From Candidatus Poribacteria bacterium (GTDB lineage Bacteria; Poribacteria; WGA-4E; WGA-3G): DNA of 64,000 bases. Location: contig JAJDTJ010000109.1 of NCBI GenBank assembly GCA_022827225.1, positions 20,777-84,776 on the forward strand, written 5' to 3'. Below, one piece after another: positions 40,082 to 49,332 of this stretch (position 1 is its first letter; each line of letters opens with the position of its first letter). The notes under the pieces are model-generated. The model was not told where the DNA came from and ran no database searches. It worked only from the letters and a program-made list of their open reading frames with translations. The position numbers were made by a program, and so were the translations under genes.

Positions 40082-42544
40082 ATGAAACGGGAAATCTTTT
40101 TTTTAGTAATCCTGTCAATTGTTCTATCCGTAAGTTTAACGGATACTTTCGCTCAGTACCAACCGCACACACAATTAGGTTTACCCGAAGGTGCTAAAGC
40201 CCGTCTCGGTAAGGGTGGAATCAGCATGGTTGCTTACTCGCCTGATGGTAATCACCTTGCCGTTGCAACGACTATCGGCACATGGACCTACGACACGCAG
40301 AATGGAAAAGCGATCCAAATAGTCGGAGCACATCAGTATGGTGTTCGGTACGTAGCATATTCCCCTAATGGAGACACTCTTGCTACCGTCGGTAGAAGTG
40401 AAGATCAATTCAGTAGAAGGTCCGGCAGCACATTACGTTTGTGGGATGCAGCTACAGGAAAATCCAAAGCGATACTCGCGGAACATACAGATTCTGTCTA
40501 CTCTATAGCGTATTCACCAGATGGTTCAACAATCGCATCCGGTGGACATGACAAGACAGTGCGTTTATGGGACGCAAATACAGGGAGATATAAGACCACA
40601 CTTGCCGGACATACAAGTTATGTCCTGTCTGTCGTATATTCACCAGATGGTTCAACAATCGCATCCGGTGGACATGACAAGACAGTGCGTTTACGGGACG
40701 CAAATACAGGGAGATATAAGACCACACTTGCCGGACATACAGATCCTATCTTGTCAATAGCTTTTTCGCCTGATGGCAGTACTGTCGTCACTGGGAGTAT
40801 GGACAGAACAGTGCGTTTATGGGATGTTACCACCGGGCAGCATAAAGCCACACTCACAGGACATAAAGGTGTTGTGTCTTCAGCGGTGTATGCGCCAAAT
40901 GGGACGACAATCGTTAGTACTGCAGAAAACGACGAACCGCGTTTTTGGGATACTGCCACAGGCAAATATAAAACCGTGCTTAAAAATGAGGATGGTACGC
41001 CTGCGTTAGTTTTTTCAACTATAATCTATTCTCCTGATGGCAACACGATCGCATCTGGTAGATGGGGCTCGGTACGTTTTTGGGACGCAAACACAGGACA
41101 TCTCAAATCCACGATTACAGGACATGGTGGAATTAACCGTTACATTGCCTATTCGCCTGATGGTACTACCATTGCAAGTGAAGCAGGCGGCGGTGTGCAG
41201 CTATGGGATGCTGCGACGGGAAAACGCAAGTCCACCTTTAGAGGACATAGTATCTCTCCCAATTCCATAATATTTTCTCCGGATGGTAACACAATCGCAA
41301 CTGCAAGTTCAGATAAAACGGTACGGTTGTGGCCAATCACAGGGCAAACCGAAATCATACTCGAAGGACATACGAATGATGTTCATTGCGTAGCGTTTTC
41401 TCCGGATGGCACCACACTCGCAAGTGGTGGTAGGGATCAAACAGTGCGATTATGGGATGCCATCACAGGTGAACACAAAGCTACACTCAAAGGACATAAA
41501 GACCTTGTGTCTTCAGTAGCATATTCACCAGATGGCACAACAATCGTAAGTGGGGCTCTCAACGAGAGCGCACATTTTTGGGATGCTATGACAGGCGAAC
41601 TCAAAGGCACGCTCAAAGGAGATGCTGGGCGGAATTCTTCCAGAATCCGTTATTCCCCGGATGGCACTACACTCGCAGCCTCGGGCGGTGCACGTATACA
41701 TCTTTGGGATACTACTACCCGACAACCCAAAGCCACGCTCACAGGACATACAAATTTTATGCGATCTATAGCCTATTCCCCAGATGGGAGCATCCTCGCA
41801 AGTGCAAATCAGGACAACACAATCAGGGTGTGGGATGCTGCTACAGGCGAACCTAAAGCCGTACTGAACGGGCACTCAGACAGTGTCGCATCCGTAGCCT
41901 TTTCCCCTGATGGTCTGATACTTGCCAGTGGAAGTTATGATGATACAATCCTACTGTGGGACATTCCAGCCCAAAATGCTCCGACGCTTAGCCTCTCTCC
42001 TACACGCAAACTTTCTCAGGCTATCGGGCAACAACTTACCTTATCCCTTAACATTACAAAAAGTGAAAATATCGCAGAATATCAGGTAACTGTACAGTTT
42101 GATAACACAGCACTCCGCTATGTTGGTAATAAGGATGACATTTTTGGGGATGAGACACCAATTTTGGATGAGAATAGCATAACGCTTAGCGGAACAAAGG
42201 CCTCCAAAGCAAATGGTGATGTTCGTACGCTTGCTGAATTAAGGTTTGAGGTCATCTCTATCAGAACATCGGGGCTGACTTTATCTAAAGTGCACCTCAC
42301 CGACAGCACTGCTACAATCGTTCATCCATGGTTAGTCAATGCTGAAATAATTGCGCTGCCCAATTCCAAAGAGGATGTCAATGCTGATGGCGTTGTTAAC
42401 CTCCAAGATTTAAGGCAGGTCGCATCAAACTTTGGAGAGGGTAGGCGAAATACAGCGGATGTCAACGGAGACGGGATGGTCAATATCATTGACCTAAATT
42501 TGGTTACCCGGGCAATACGTGTTTCAGCGAGCTCAGAGGAGTAG
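40082..42544 (+). CDS. Secreted 14-blade WD40 protein with cohesin-like and dockerin domains
   Basis: ATG 40082 follows a GGGGATATCTT leader; the frame extends upstream without a start signal. The 820-residue protein has a signal peptide (ends TFAQ). The N-terminal signature TQLGLPEGAKARLGKGGIS opens the first blade. Fourteen WD40 units (YSPDGxTIASG, then TVRLWDAxTG) follow, enough for two seven-bladed propellers. Residues about 625-755 look like a cohesin-type domain (LSQAIGQQLTLSLNITKSEN, IAEYQVTVQFDNTALRYVGN). The C-terminus is a type I dockerin with two Ca2+-loop repeats (DVNADGVVNLQDLRQVASNF and DVNGDGMVNIIDLNLVTRAI). Having both cohesin and dockerin suggests it can join an extracellular assembly. 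Blades 3 and 4 are almost identical at DNA level. Confidence 0.85.
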   Translation: MKREIFFLVILSIVLSVSLTDTFAQYQPHTQLGLPEGAKARLGKGGISMVAYSPDGNHLAVATTIGTWTYDTQNGKAIQIVGAHQYGVRYVAYSPNGDTLATVGRSEDQFSRRSGSTLRLWDAATGKSKAILAEHTDSVYSIAYSPDGSTIASGGHDKTVRLWDANTGRYKTTLAGHTSYVLSVVYSPDGSTIASGGHDKTVRLRDANTGRYKTTLAGHTDPILSIAFSPDGSTVVTGSMDRTVRLWDVTTGQHKATLTGHKGVVSSAVYAPNGTTIVSTAENDEPRFWDTATGKYKTVLKNEDGTPALVFSTIIYSPDGNTIASGRWGSVRFWDANTGHLKSTITGHGGINRYIAYSPDGTTIASEAGGGVQLWDAATGKRKSTFRGHSISPNSIIFSPDGNTIATASSDKTVRLWPITGQTEIILEGHTNDVHCVAFSPDGTTLASGGRDQTVRLWDAITGEHKATLKGHKDLVSSVAYSPDGTTIVSGALNESAHFWDAMTGELKGTLKGDAGRNSSRIRYSPDGTTLAASGGARIHLWDTTTRQPKATLTGHTNFMRSIAYSPDGSILASANQDNTIRVWDAATGEPKAVLNGHSDSVASVAFSPDGLILASGSYDDTILLWDIPAQNAPTLSLSPTRKLSQAIGQQLTLSLNITKSENIAEYQVTVQFDNTALRYVGNKDDIFGDETPILDENSITLSGTKASKANGDVRTLAELRFEVISIRTSGLTLSKVHLTDSTATIVHPWLVNAEIIALPNSKEDVNADGVVNLQDLRQVASNFGEGRRNTADVNGDGMVNIIDLNLVTRAIRVSASSEE
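40511..40741 (+). repeat. Recent duplication of one WD40 blade
   Basis: A 105-base stretch at 40511-40615 is repeated at 40637-40741 with a single difference (tgggac to cgggac). The period is 126 bases, exactly one 42-residue blade. The difference changes the WD Trp to Arg in the second copy. Confidence 0.9.
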
Positions 42545-42608
42545 ACGCACTGTGAACTTTCCTATAAGAGTGGAAAGATATAGAAACCTTTAATTTCAGG
42601 GAGTTGAC

Positions 42609-44903
42609 ATGAAAATCACACTTTTTCATATATTGACACTTGCAGCCTTTGTGACGTTAATTTTTTTATTCCAGGCCGCCGCGAACGACTATACACAATT
42701 AGGGTTGCCTGAGAATGCTAAAGCCCGAATCGGTAAAGGGCCAATAAGTGCAATTGACTATTCACCAGACGGGACTCGCCTCGCCGTGGGAACTGACATC
42801 GGAATATGGATCTATGACACCCAGAGTGATAAAGAATTAACGTTGATATCAGTGACAGATCCCATCTTTTCTCTCACTTATTCATTTGACAGCACTACGA
42901 TCGCAACCGGCGGATTCAGAGGTGTGAACTTGTGGAACGCTACTACCGGAAAACTTAAAGGTAGACTCACTGGACATATAGAGAGGGTTTTTTCTCTGGC
43001 ATATTCACCTGATAGCAGCATGATCGCAAGCGCAAGTAGAGACCAAACGGTAATGCTTTGGGATGTTACTACCGGACAATCTAAAGCCACCTTTAGAGGA
43101 CACACGGACCAAGTAAAATCCGTCGCATTTTCTCCGGATGGCACCACACTCGCAAGCGCAAGTGACGACGGGACAGTACGGTTGTGGGACGTTGCCACAG
43201 GCACTCACAAAACTACGATTGATGGAAACATAGGAAGAATTGAATCCATAGCGTTTTCTCCGGATGGCACTACACTCGCAAGTGGTGGTAATAGTCAAAT
43301 GCTGTTCCTATGGGATATCGCCACAGAACAAGAAAAAGCCAGAATTAATGCAAATATAAACGGGATTTCTGATATTAAATATTCTGCAGATGGCAGCACG
43401 ATTGCCAGCGCATGTAGAGACGGACAGATTCGATTGTGGAATGCGACCACAGGACAACTCAAAACGACTCTCATAGGACATAAAGGATGGATCACATCCT
43501 TGGCATATCACCCAGATAACACAACTATTGCCGCAAGTTCGTTCAGGGATGGCACAGTAGATATATGGAATGTTGCTACCGGACAACGTAGAGTTACGCT
43601 CACAGGATATATGAACCCTTTCTACTCAATGGCGTTTTCTCCAGATGGCAGTACAATCGCAACCGGAGATTATAACAACACAGTGCAATTGTGGGATGCG
43701 ACCACAAAGCAACACAAAGCAACTTTCACAGGGCATACAAGATTTGTGATTGCTTTAGCGTATTCGCCGGATGGAGAGACACTCGCCAGTGGAAGCATGG
43801 ACAAAACCGTGAGACTGTGGGATACTACCACACAGGTATTAAAGACTATACTTGTCGGACATACGGACTCGGTTAACGCTATCGCGTACTCGTTGGATGG
43901 GACTACAATTGCAACCGGGAGCTCAGATAAGACAGTCCGGCTATGGGATGCTACCACAGGGCAACACAAAAACACGCTTGCAGGACATACAGAGGCTGTC
44001 AATTCCGTTATATATTCCCCAGACGGTAGCACCATCGCAACCGGAAGTACGGATAAAACCGTGCAGCTGTGGAATGCTACCACAGGACAGAATCAAACCA
44101 CACTTACAACAGATATGGAGTGGGGGATTAAATGCATGGCTTACTCTCCAGATGGCACTACACTCGCAAGTGGAAGTGGGTGGGAAACAATACATTTCTG
44201 GGATATCACGACTGGGAAACTCAAAGCCACGCTTGATGGAAACACCGATAGCATTTATGCCATAGCATATTCACCTGATGGTAATACCCTGGCTACCTCG
44301 AGTGGGTACAACACAGTGCATTTGTGGGATGTTGCCTCAAGACAACCCAAAAGCACCCTCGTCGGGCACCAAGGCGATATTCCTGCTATAGCGTATTCAC
44401 CTGATGGTGATACCCTCGCGAGCGTGAGTTTAGATGGAACAATCCTACTGTGGAACACCTCGACTTCTACCACTACGTTGAGTCTCGTGTCTACGCCAGC
44501 GCAGGGCCATGTTATCGGACAACGGCTTACTTTCTCCATCAACATCGCAAATGGCGAATCCATCGCAGGATATCAGTTAACTGTGCTATATGACAATACA
44601 GCACTCCGTTTTATTGAAAGTGCTGACGGTAGTTATTTCGGCGGATATCTACCTGCCGGGGGTTTTTCGATTCCTCCGATTCTCTCTGAGAAAGGGGTAA
44701 CGCTTGCTGCAACAACACTGGCTGGAGAAATCACTGGAGATGGCACTCTCGCCACTGTTACATTTGAAGTGATTGCTGCTAAGGAATCAAATCCCACCAT
44801 ATCTAACGTGCTTCTCACCCAAGGTACAGGAAAAAGTGTTGTTCCAAAGATAGAAACTGCCCGGAAAACCGAATCGCAAGAAAACGGATCGGCACCGCAG
44901 TAG
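42609..44903 (+). CDS. Secreted 14-blade WD40 protein with cohesin-like domain
   Basis: AGGGAG precedes the ATG. The 764-residue protein has a signal peptide (near residue 26) and the shared opening YTQLGLPENAKARIGKGPIS. Fourteen WD40 units were counted, from SAIDYSPDGTRLAVG to IAYSPDGDTLASVSLDGTIL, again fitting two seven-bladed propellers. A cohesin-like domain follows (GHVIGQRLTFSINIANGESI, IAGYQLTVLYDNTALRFIES). The protein ends 26 residues later without a dockerin. It is a paralogue of the preceding gene and lies 64 bases downstream, so the two are probably co-transcribed. If the cohesin is functional it could dock the dockerin-bearing WD40 proteins encoded here. This is inferred from architecture. 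Confidence 0.85.
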   Translation: MKITLFHILTLAAFVTLIFLFQAAANDYTQLGLPENAKARIGKGPISAIDYSPDGTRLAVGTDIGIWIYDTQSDKELTLISVTDPIFSLTYSFDSTTIATGGFRGVNLWNATTGKLKGRLTGHIERVFSLAYSPDSSMIASASRDQTVMLWDVTTGQSKATFRGHTDQVKSVAFSPDGTTLASASDDGTVRLWDVATGTHKTTIDGNIGRIESIAFSPDGTTLASGGNSQMLFLWDIATEQEKARINANINGISDIKYSADGSTIASACRDGQIRLWNATTGQLKTTLIGHKGWITSLAYHPDNTTIAASSFRDGTVDIWNVATGQRRVTLTGYMNPFYSMAFSPDGSTIATGDYNNTVQLWDATTKQHKATFTGHTRFVIALAYSPDGETLASGSMDKTVRLWDTTTQVLKTILVGHTDSVNAIAYSLDGTTIATGSSDKTVRLWDATTGQHKNTLAGHTEAVNSVIYSPDGSTIATGSTDKTVQLWNATTGQNQTTLTTDMEWGIKCMAYSPDGTTLASGSGWETIHFWDITTGKLKATLDGNTDSIYAIAYSPDGNTLATSSGYNTVHLWDVASRQPKSTLVGHQGDIPAIAYSPDGDTLASVSLDGTILLWNTSTSTTTLSLVSTPAQGHVIGQRLTFSINIANGESIAGYQLTVLYDNTALRFIESADGSYFGGYLPAGGFSIPPILSEKGVTLAATTLAGEITGDGTLATVTFEVIAAKESNPTISNVLLTQGTGKSVVPKIETARKTESQENGSAPQ

Positions 44904-44977
44904 AACTAACACATCACTCGAAAAAATCTATTTTCATAGCAATTTTCAAGAAAATGAAGATATAGGAAACCCGTCCA

Positions 44978-45814
44978 ATGTATAATCTAAACGGAAAGGT
45001 TGCTTTAGTAACAGGGGCAGGAGGAAAAAACGGCATCGGACGCGCGATTGCGACACGCTTGGCGAAAGAGGGTGCCGATGTCGCTGTCAACGACATTGCC
45101 GAGCATCCCTACGCCGCAGATCAAACGGACTGGCAAGGCTTACCCGATGTCGTCCGCGAAATCGAGGCATTGGGACGCCGCGCGATCAGCGTCGTTGCTG
45201 ATGTTTCGGATGCGGAACAGGTCGCCGAGATGGTTGATAAAACCGTTGCACATTTCGGGAAAATCGATGTTCTCGTCAACAACGCTGGAACGAAAGCCGA
45301 TAAAGATCGGGTGCCTGTTATCGACTTGGCTGAAGCGGATTGGGATCGGGTGCAACGGGTCAATGTGAAAGGCGTGTTTCTCTGTTCTCAGGCGGTGGCA
45401 CGCCATCTCGTTAAGCAGGGAACCGGTGGAAAAATTATCAACATCTCGTCAGTGACAGGCAAACAAGGGTCTGCACGCTACGCCGCGTATAGTGCCTCAA
45501 AGTTCGCTGTAATCGGTTTCACGCAGTCGCTTGCACATGAATTGGCACCTTACGGTATCAATGTCAATGCAATCTGTCCGAGCCTTGTGGATACGGAGCG
45601 CGTCGGACACTTGGCAGCCGCCTTGATGCCGGAGGACCTCTCTCCGGAGGAACAGCGCGCAGAATTCGCACGACGCAACGCGGCATCTGTACCGTTGGGG
45701 CGCCTCGCCGAAGGGACAGATGTCGCCAAAATGGCAGCGTTCCTCGCCTCAGACGAAGCCGCGTATCTAACAGGACTCGCCGTCACCGTCGCTGGCGGTT
45801 CGATGATGTATTAG
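44978..45814 (+). CDS. Short-chain dehydrogenase/reductase (SDR), FabG-like
   Basis: Classical SDR features appear in 278 residues: the NAD(P)-binding loop TGAGGKNGIGRAIA (about 10-23), NDIAEHPY at the cofactor-specificity position, NNAG (about 102-105), the catalytic Ser in INISSVTGKQGS and Y-x3-K in YAAYSASKFAVIG. A C-terminal FLASDEAAYLTGLAVTVAGG closes the fold. It would reduce a carbonyl or oxidise a hydroxyl with NAD(P)H. A fatty-acid role (3-oxoacyl-ACP reductase) is possible, but no fatty acid genes lie nearby. Its 3' end overlaps the convergent acetoacetate decarboxylase-like gene by a few bases, so the two are not co-transcribed. Confidence 0.88.
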   Translation: MYNLNGKVALVTGAGGKNGIGRAIATRLAKEGADVAVNDIAEHPYAADQTDWQGLPDVVREIEALGRRAISVVADVSDAEQVAEMVDKTVAHFGKIDVLVNNAGTKADKDRVPVIDLAEADWDRVQRVNVKGVFLCSQAVARHLVKQGTGGKIINISSVTGKQGSARYAAYSASKFAVIGFTQSLAHELAPYGINVNAICPSLVDTERVGHLAAALMPEDLSPEEQRAEFARRNAASVPLGRLAEGTDVAKMAAFLASDEAAYLTGLAVTVAGGSMMY

Positions 45815-46659
45815 CGTAGAATCCGTTGATCGCTGAGGTCCTTTCCCCCGACGGTTCTCACAATAGAAGCACCTCGCCACGCCTTGATTTCCAGCTCATG
45901 GAAAGCGTTGACAATATTGTATTGCGTCGGTAGGTCTTCCCAACGCGCTTTGTGGAATTCGACGGTTCCCTCGCCGCGCCAATGCTCCTTCACAACCCGG
46001 TTCGGCGCGCTTGCCGGTGTTAGTACAGCGTAAGCAACATCGGCAACACCCCATTCCCCTGTTCTCGGCATATATTTATAGTGAAGGGTGCCGGTAAGCG
46101 GTCGCTCACCGCTCGGTTGTTTTGGTGGAGAGGACGGCGGTTGTACCTGTACCTGCTCCGTCGCTTTCACGTGCATGTCCATAAACTTAAAACCGAGCCA
46201 ACTGGCGGTGCAGTGTGTCTCACCGTTGAAAGTTAATGGTTCGGGCAACTCACAATAGATTTTGGAGAACCCTAATTCCTCGCGTCCTGTCAGAATCGGA
46301 TCCGTCAAATTTTCCCAAAGTACCGTCAAGAACGATCCTGTTGCTCGGTCTACTTCACCGTTGAAAGCCGCCGGAAAACTAACACCAAGGGTGTTATAGC
46401 CGCGGCCTGCCAACCACTCAATTTCTTTCATGTAGCCTCCGGACACGGACACAACGGGTTCACCGTTAAGCGAGAACCCTGGCGGTAGGAAAGCCTCTAA
46501 CTGTTCGCTATTTGTCAGGAAACTCACCGTGACTGATGTAGATTTCGGGTTATCTTTACATTCAAATTTTCTGCCATCGGGTCCGTATCTCGGTCCTGTT
46601 CTCGGTCCAAAGTGCGTCGGCATCCGGTACATCGCATTCGGGTCAAATTTATATCCCAT
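45811..46659 (-). CDS. Acetoacetate decarboxylase (ADC) family protein
   Basis: GGAGG lies 6 bases before the ATG. The 282-residue protein has the ADC fold pattern: FLTNSEQLEAFLPPGFSLNG, VVSVSGGYMKEIEWLAGRGY and DPILTGREELGFSKIYCELP. In ADC enzymes a Lys of this last strand forms the Schiff base with the substrate, and a Lys is present (GFSK). Members include acetoacetate decarboxylases and many enzymes acting on other keto acids by the same imine chemistry. It is longer than classical ADC (about 245 residues). The convergent SDR may act on related keto compounds, but this is inferred. Confidence 0.75.
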   Translation of the reverse strand: MGYKFDPNAMYRMPTHFGPRTGPRYGPDGRKFECKDNPKSTSVTVSFLTNSEQLEAFLPPGFSLNGEPVVSVSGGYMKEIEWLAGRGYNTLGVSFPAAFNGEVDRATGSFLTVLWENLTDPILTGREELGFSKIYCELPEPLTFNGETHCTASWLGFKFMDMHVKATEQVQVQPPSSPPKQPSGERPLTGTLHYKYMPRTGEWGVADVAYAVLTPASAPNRVVKEHWRGEGTVEFHKARWEDLPTQYNIVNAFHELEIKAWRGASIVRTVGGKDLSDQRILR

Positions 46660-46785
46660 CTAATTCCTCCATCTTTTGCGTAATGATGCTCCAATTGTAT
46701 CAATATACGTCGAGATGTCAAGTACGAATCAATTATCAGGGGACTTTAAGTCAGCACGCTTTGAAAGATGGACGAGGAGACCTTT

Positions 46786-46814
46786 TTGTTTTTATCGCAA
46801 GGATGTGATATTAT
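46786..46814 (+). promoter_or_regulatory. Promoter for the His/Met-rich barrel and SOD-like operon
   Basis: TTGTTT (46786-46791), 17 bases, then TATTAT (46809-46814) preceded by TGA (extended -10). It lies about 50 bases before the start codon at 46865. Confidence 0.6.
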
Positions 46815-46864
46815 ATAACTAAACATTACAATTGACCGGTTCAAAAAATCAGAAAGGAAAATTA

Positions 46865-48037
46865 ATGAAAGTAGGAAAGAAGGTATGGGTTGCTTTTCTT
46901 GTTCTCTTTCTCTGCGGGAGCACCGTAGGTGTATTGGCGAATGGAACCCACACGACCTCAGAAGAAAAATCCGCTGACCGAACAACATCGACTCGACCTG
47001 ACAGCTATGCACCGCTCGGTGTTATGGGGGACCATGCACACAGTGCAGGAGAACTGATGCTCTCGTACCGATTCATGGGGATGGCGATGGCGGGCCTCCT
47101 GGACGGGACAGACACGGTTTCAACCGAAGATGCGCTCCTCCGCTATCAGATGGTGCCGACCACTATGCAGATGCAGATGCACATGTTCGGTGCAATGTTC
47201 GCACCCCATGACAGCATTACACTTATGGCAATGACAAGTTATCGAAGCAACTTCATGGAGATGGAAGGCGCACATACACACGCCACTGGCGGACATGACC
47301 ATCCCGTAGGACATCAAGAAATGGAGAGTGCTGGACTCGGCGATCTCAGACTTTCCGCACTCATTCCACTGCTCAACGCGTCAGATGTTGATCTTATCCT
47401 CAATGCCGGTGTCTCTATACCGACGGGTGCGATTGACGTGGAAGGCACACACGGCGGTGATGAACTGATTGTTCTGCCCTATCCGATGCAATTGGGTTCT
47501 GGTTCGTTTGAACTGAGACCGGCAGTAACCTTTGCAGGGACGAGTGGCTCTTGGTCTTATGGCGCACAAGCACACGCCGCAATCCCGCTCAATGATAACA
47601 GCAGGGATTACAGACTGGCAACCACCGTCGGTTCTACACTTTGGGGTGCGCGTAAACTCAACGACTGGCTCAGCATATCTGTTCGCGGTTCGATTCAAAA
47701 CTGGGGCAACATCACCGCGTCTGCTGAGCACACAGAAATGGAAACCTCCGAAGCTGAACACGACCACACTGCCCACAATAGCCATGCTGCACCGGCTGCA
47801 CCGACACAGACTGTCTACATGTCTCCGACGATGGACCCGAATCTTCAAGGCGGAACGCGAGCGAACTTAGCCGCGGGTGTGAATTTCATTGTGCCGGACA
47901 GGGTTGGCAGTATTCTCGCGGGTCAACGGCTCGCTGTCGAATTTCAGATGCCTGTCTATCAGAACCTTGACGGACCGCAGATGGCGTTAGACTGGACAAT
48001 CGTTGCCGGTTGGCAGTACGCTTTTAGCTTATGGTAG
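46865..48037 (+). CDS. His/Met-rich outer-membrane beta-barrel (transporter-like)
   Basis: ATG 46865 has AAAGGAA upstream. The 390-residue protein has a signal peptide (ends LANG) and then alternating amphipathic strands ending in Trp (YAFSLW), typical of an outer-membrane barrel. It recalls the PF13557 Phenol_MetA_deg / transporter group. Two stretches are very rich in Met and His: HAHSAGELMLSYRFMGMAMA with QMQMHMFGAMF, and HTHATGGHDHPVGHQEM; a third His-rich insert (AEHDHTAHNSHAA) lies near residue 305. Such runs usually bind copper or other soft metals. It is followed at once by a Cu/Zn-SOD-family lipoprotein with similar His/Met runs. A role in copper handling is inferred. Confidence 0.75.
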   Translation: MKVGKKVWVAFLVLFLCGSTVGVLANGTHTTSEEKSADRTTSTRPDSYAPLGVMGDHAHSAGELMLSYRFMGMAMAGLLDGTDTVSTEDALLRYQMVPTTMQMQMHMFGAMFAPHDSITLMAMTSYRSNFMEMEGAHTHATGGHDHPVGHQEMESAGLGDLRLSALIPLLNASDVDLILNAGVSIPTGAIDVEGTHGGDELIVLPYPMQLGSGSFELRPAVTFAGTSGSWSYGAQAHAAIPLNDNSRDYRLATTVGSTLWGARKLNDWLSISVRGSIQNWGNITASAEHTEMETSEAEHDHTAHNSHAAPAAPTQTVYMSPTMDPNLQGGTRANLAAGVNFIVPDRVGSILAGQRLAVEFQMPVYQNLDGPQMALDWTIVAGWQYAFSLW

Positions 48038-48085
48038 ACCTTTTTAGAAAATGAGACACAATTGAAAGGAGTGATTTATCTATTT

Positions 48086-49270
48086 ATGCTTGTCAGATAC
48101 AACAGGTACATAGTATTACCAATCTTCATTATCACGGCATGGCTTATGGGCGGTTGTGAAAGAATCCCGACACAGGTTGTTGTCCCGGAAGCACCTGACG
48201 AAAAAATCGCAGTTGCCGTTATCTCTGAAAAAGATGGGAGCGGTCTGACAGGAGAAGCCATATTCATTGAAACAGATGGAATGGTTCACGTCAGGATTGA
48301 AATCCAGAATGCGGCACCGGGTTTGCACGCCACGCATCTCCATGAAGGCACTTGCACCGATGTGGGCCCGCACTGGCATCCTATGGGGGTTCCTGCCGGG
48401 ACAGTCGGTGTCCCCGTCGCTGAGGCGACACTTGAGATGCCGCCTATCGGTGTCGGTGAAATCGGCAACATTTCGGTCAGTGAAGATGGGACAGGGGTCT
48501 TAGAATTTAAAACGCCGCTCTGGTCGCTTGGCGGAGATCCGAATACCGACATCCTCGGTAAACTCTTACTTATCCACGAAACAGGCGACACGTTCCAGAC
48601 CCATCCGCATGCAGGCGCGACCGCGCATACCCACAATATGGCACAGATGCAGATGGAAACGGAAATGGCGATGGTGGAAACAGCGCACGTCTGCACGTTG
48701 AAAGTCCTCAGTCAACAGGTTGACTTGGAACTCGATCACCATCTTCCAGGTCAAACAGTGGATCAGCATAGCCATGACCCGGTGGAGCTGCTGCTGAGTT
48801 GTTTCTTTAGTGCTGAACAACTGCTGGATCTGGCGTTTTTACCTGTGATTCAGTTGACGGAATCGCCGGAGTTTCAAGCACTCTTGGCAAGTGAACCGAG
48901 CAGCTTAGCTGCTTACCACGAATTTTTTCTCTCTCAAGGCGCGCCTATCGATCCCGATTTCTTCACCAATCAGTATCAAGATACCTTTCCCACTGGAGCA
49001 CCTGAAGAATTTGAACAGGAGATGCGGATGCGGTTAACGGACCTCTACATCGCATCGGACATAGATTTTGAAAATCCTGCTGATAGCGTTGGCTATAACC
49101 ATCTCCTCACCACTTTTCTGGATGCTCGGACGACTGGGTGGGTGTTAGGCTATTTCCAAGGAGACGATACGGCGTTCGGCGAGTGGATTGTTGCGGTGCT
49201 TAGAGACGTGCAAGTGAGGGCAGGTGGCGGTGCCCGCATCGGCTGCGGTGTGATTGTGCTAATGGAATAA
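48086..49270 (+). CDS. Cu/Zn-superoxide dismutase family lipoprotein with a large internal insertion
   Basis: ATG 48086 is used; AAAGGAGTG lies 13-16 bases upstream, and a TTG at 48062 is less likely. The 394-residue product has a lipobox (LMGGC, C24). Residues about 38-178 follow a Cu/Zn SOD domain: HATHLHEGTC with H84 and H86 as Cu ligands and C90, HWHPMG (H96/H98), GVGEIGNISVSEDGTG and LLIHETGD with H164. The Zn-ligand stretch that normally reads HAGDLGN is GVGEIGN here, so the Zn site seems lost. The terminal SOD strand GGGARIGCGVIV (C387) appears only at the very end, after a foreign segment of about 200 residues. The first part of that segment is His/Met-rich. It is probably a Cu-binding envelope protein; dismutase activity is uncertain. 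Confidence 0.75.
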   Translation: MLVRYNRYIVLPIFIITAWLMGGCERIPTQVVVPEAPDEKIAVAVISEKDGSGLTGEAIFIETDGMVHVRIEIQNAAPGLHATHLHEGTCTDVGPHWHPMGVPAGTVGVPVAEATLEMPPIGVGEIGNISVSEDGTGVLEFKTPLWSLGGDPNTDILGKLLLIHETGDTFQTHPHAGATAHTHNMAQMQMETEMAMVETAHVCTLKVLSQQVDLELDHHLPGQTVDQHSHDPVELLLSCFFSAEQLLDLAFLPVIQLTESPEFQALLASEPSSLAAYHEFFLSQGAPIDPDFFTNQYQDTFPTGAPEEFEQEMRMRLTDLYIASDIDFENPADSVGYNHLLTTFLDARTTGWVLGYFQGDDTAFGEWIVAVLRDVQVRAGGGARIGCGVIVLME

Positions 49271-49332
49271 ACATCTTACTTTTTTCTAGAACTCTCACTG
49301 CGAAGCACTTTTGGTCGAGGTTCTTCAATAAC

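Noticed and set aside
40503..40760. Repeats in the WD40 gene as a possible CRISPR array or minisatellite
   Set aside because: The period is 126 bases, in frame, and each unit is a WD40 blade; there are no spacers.
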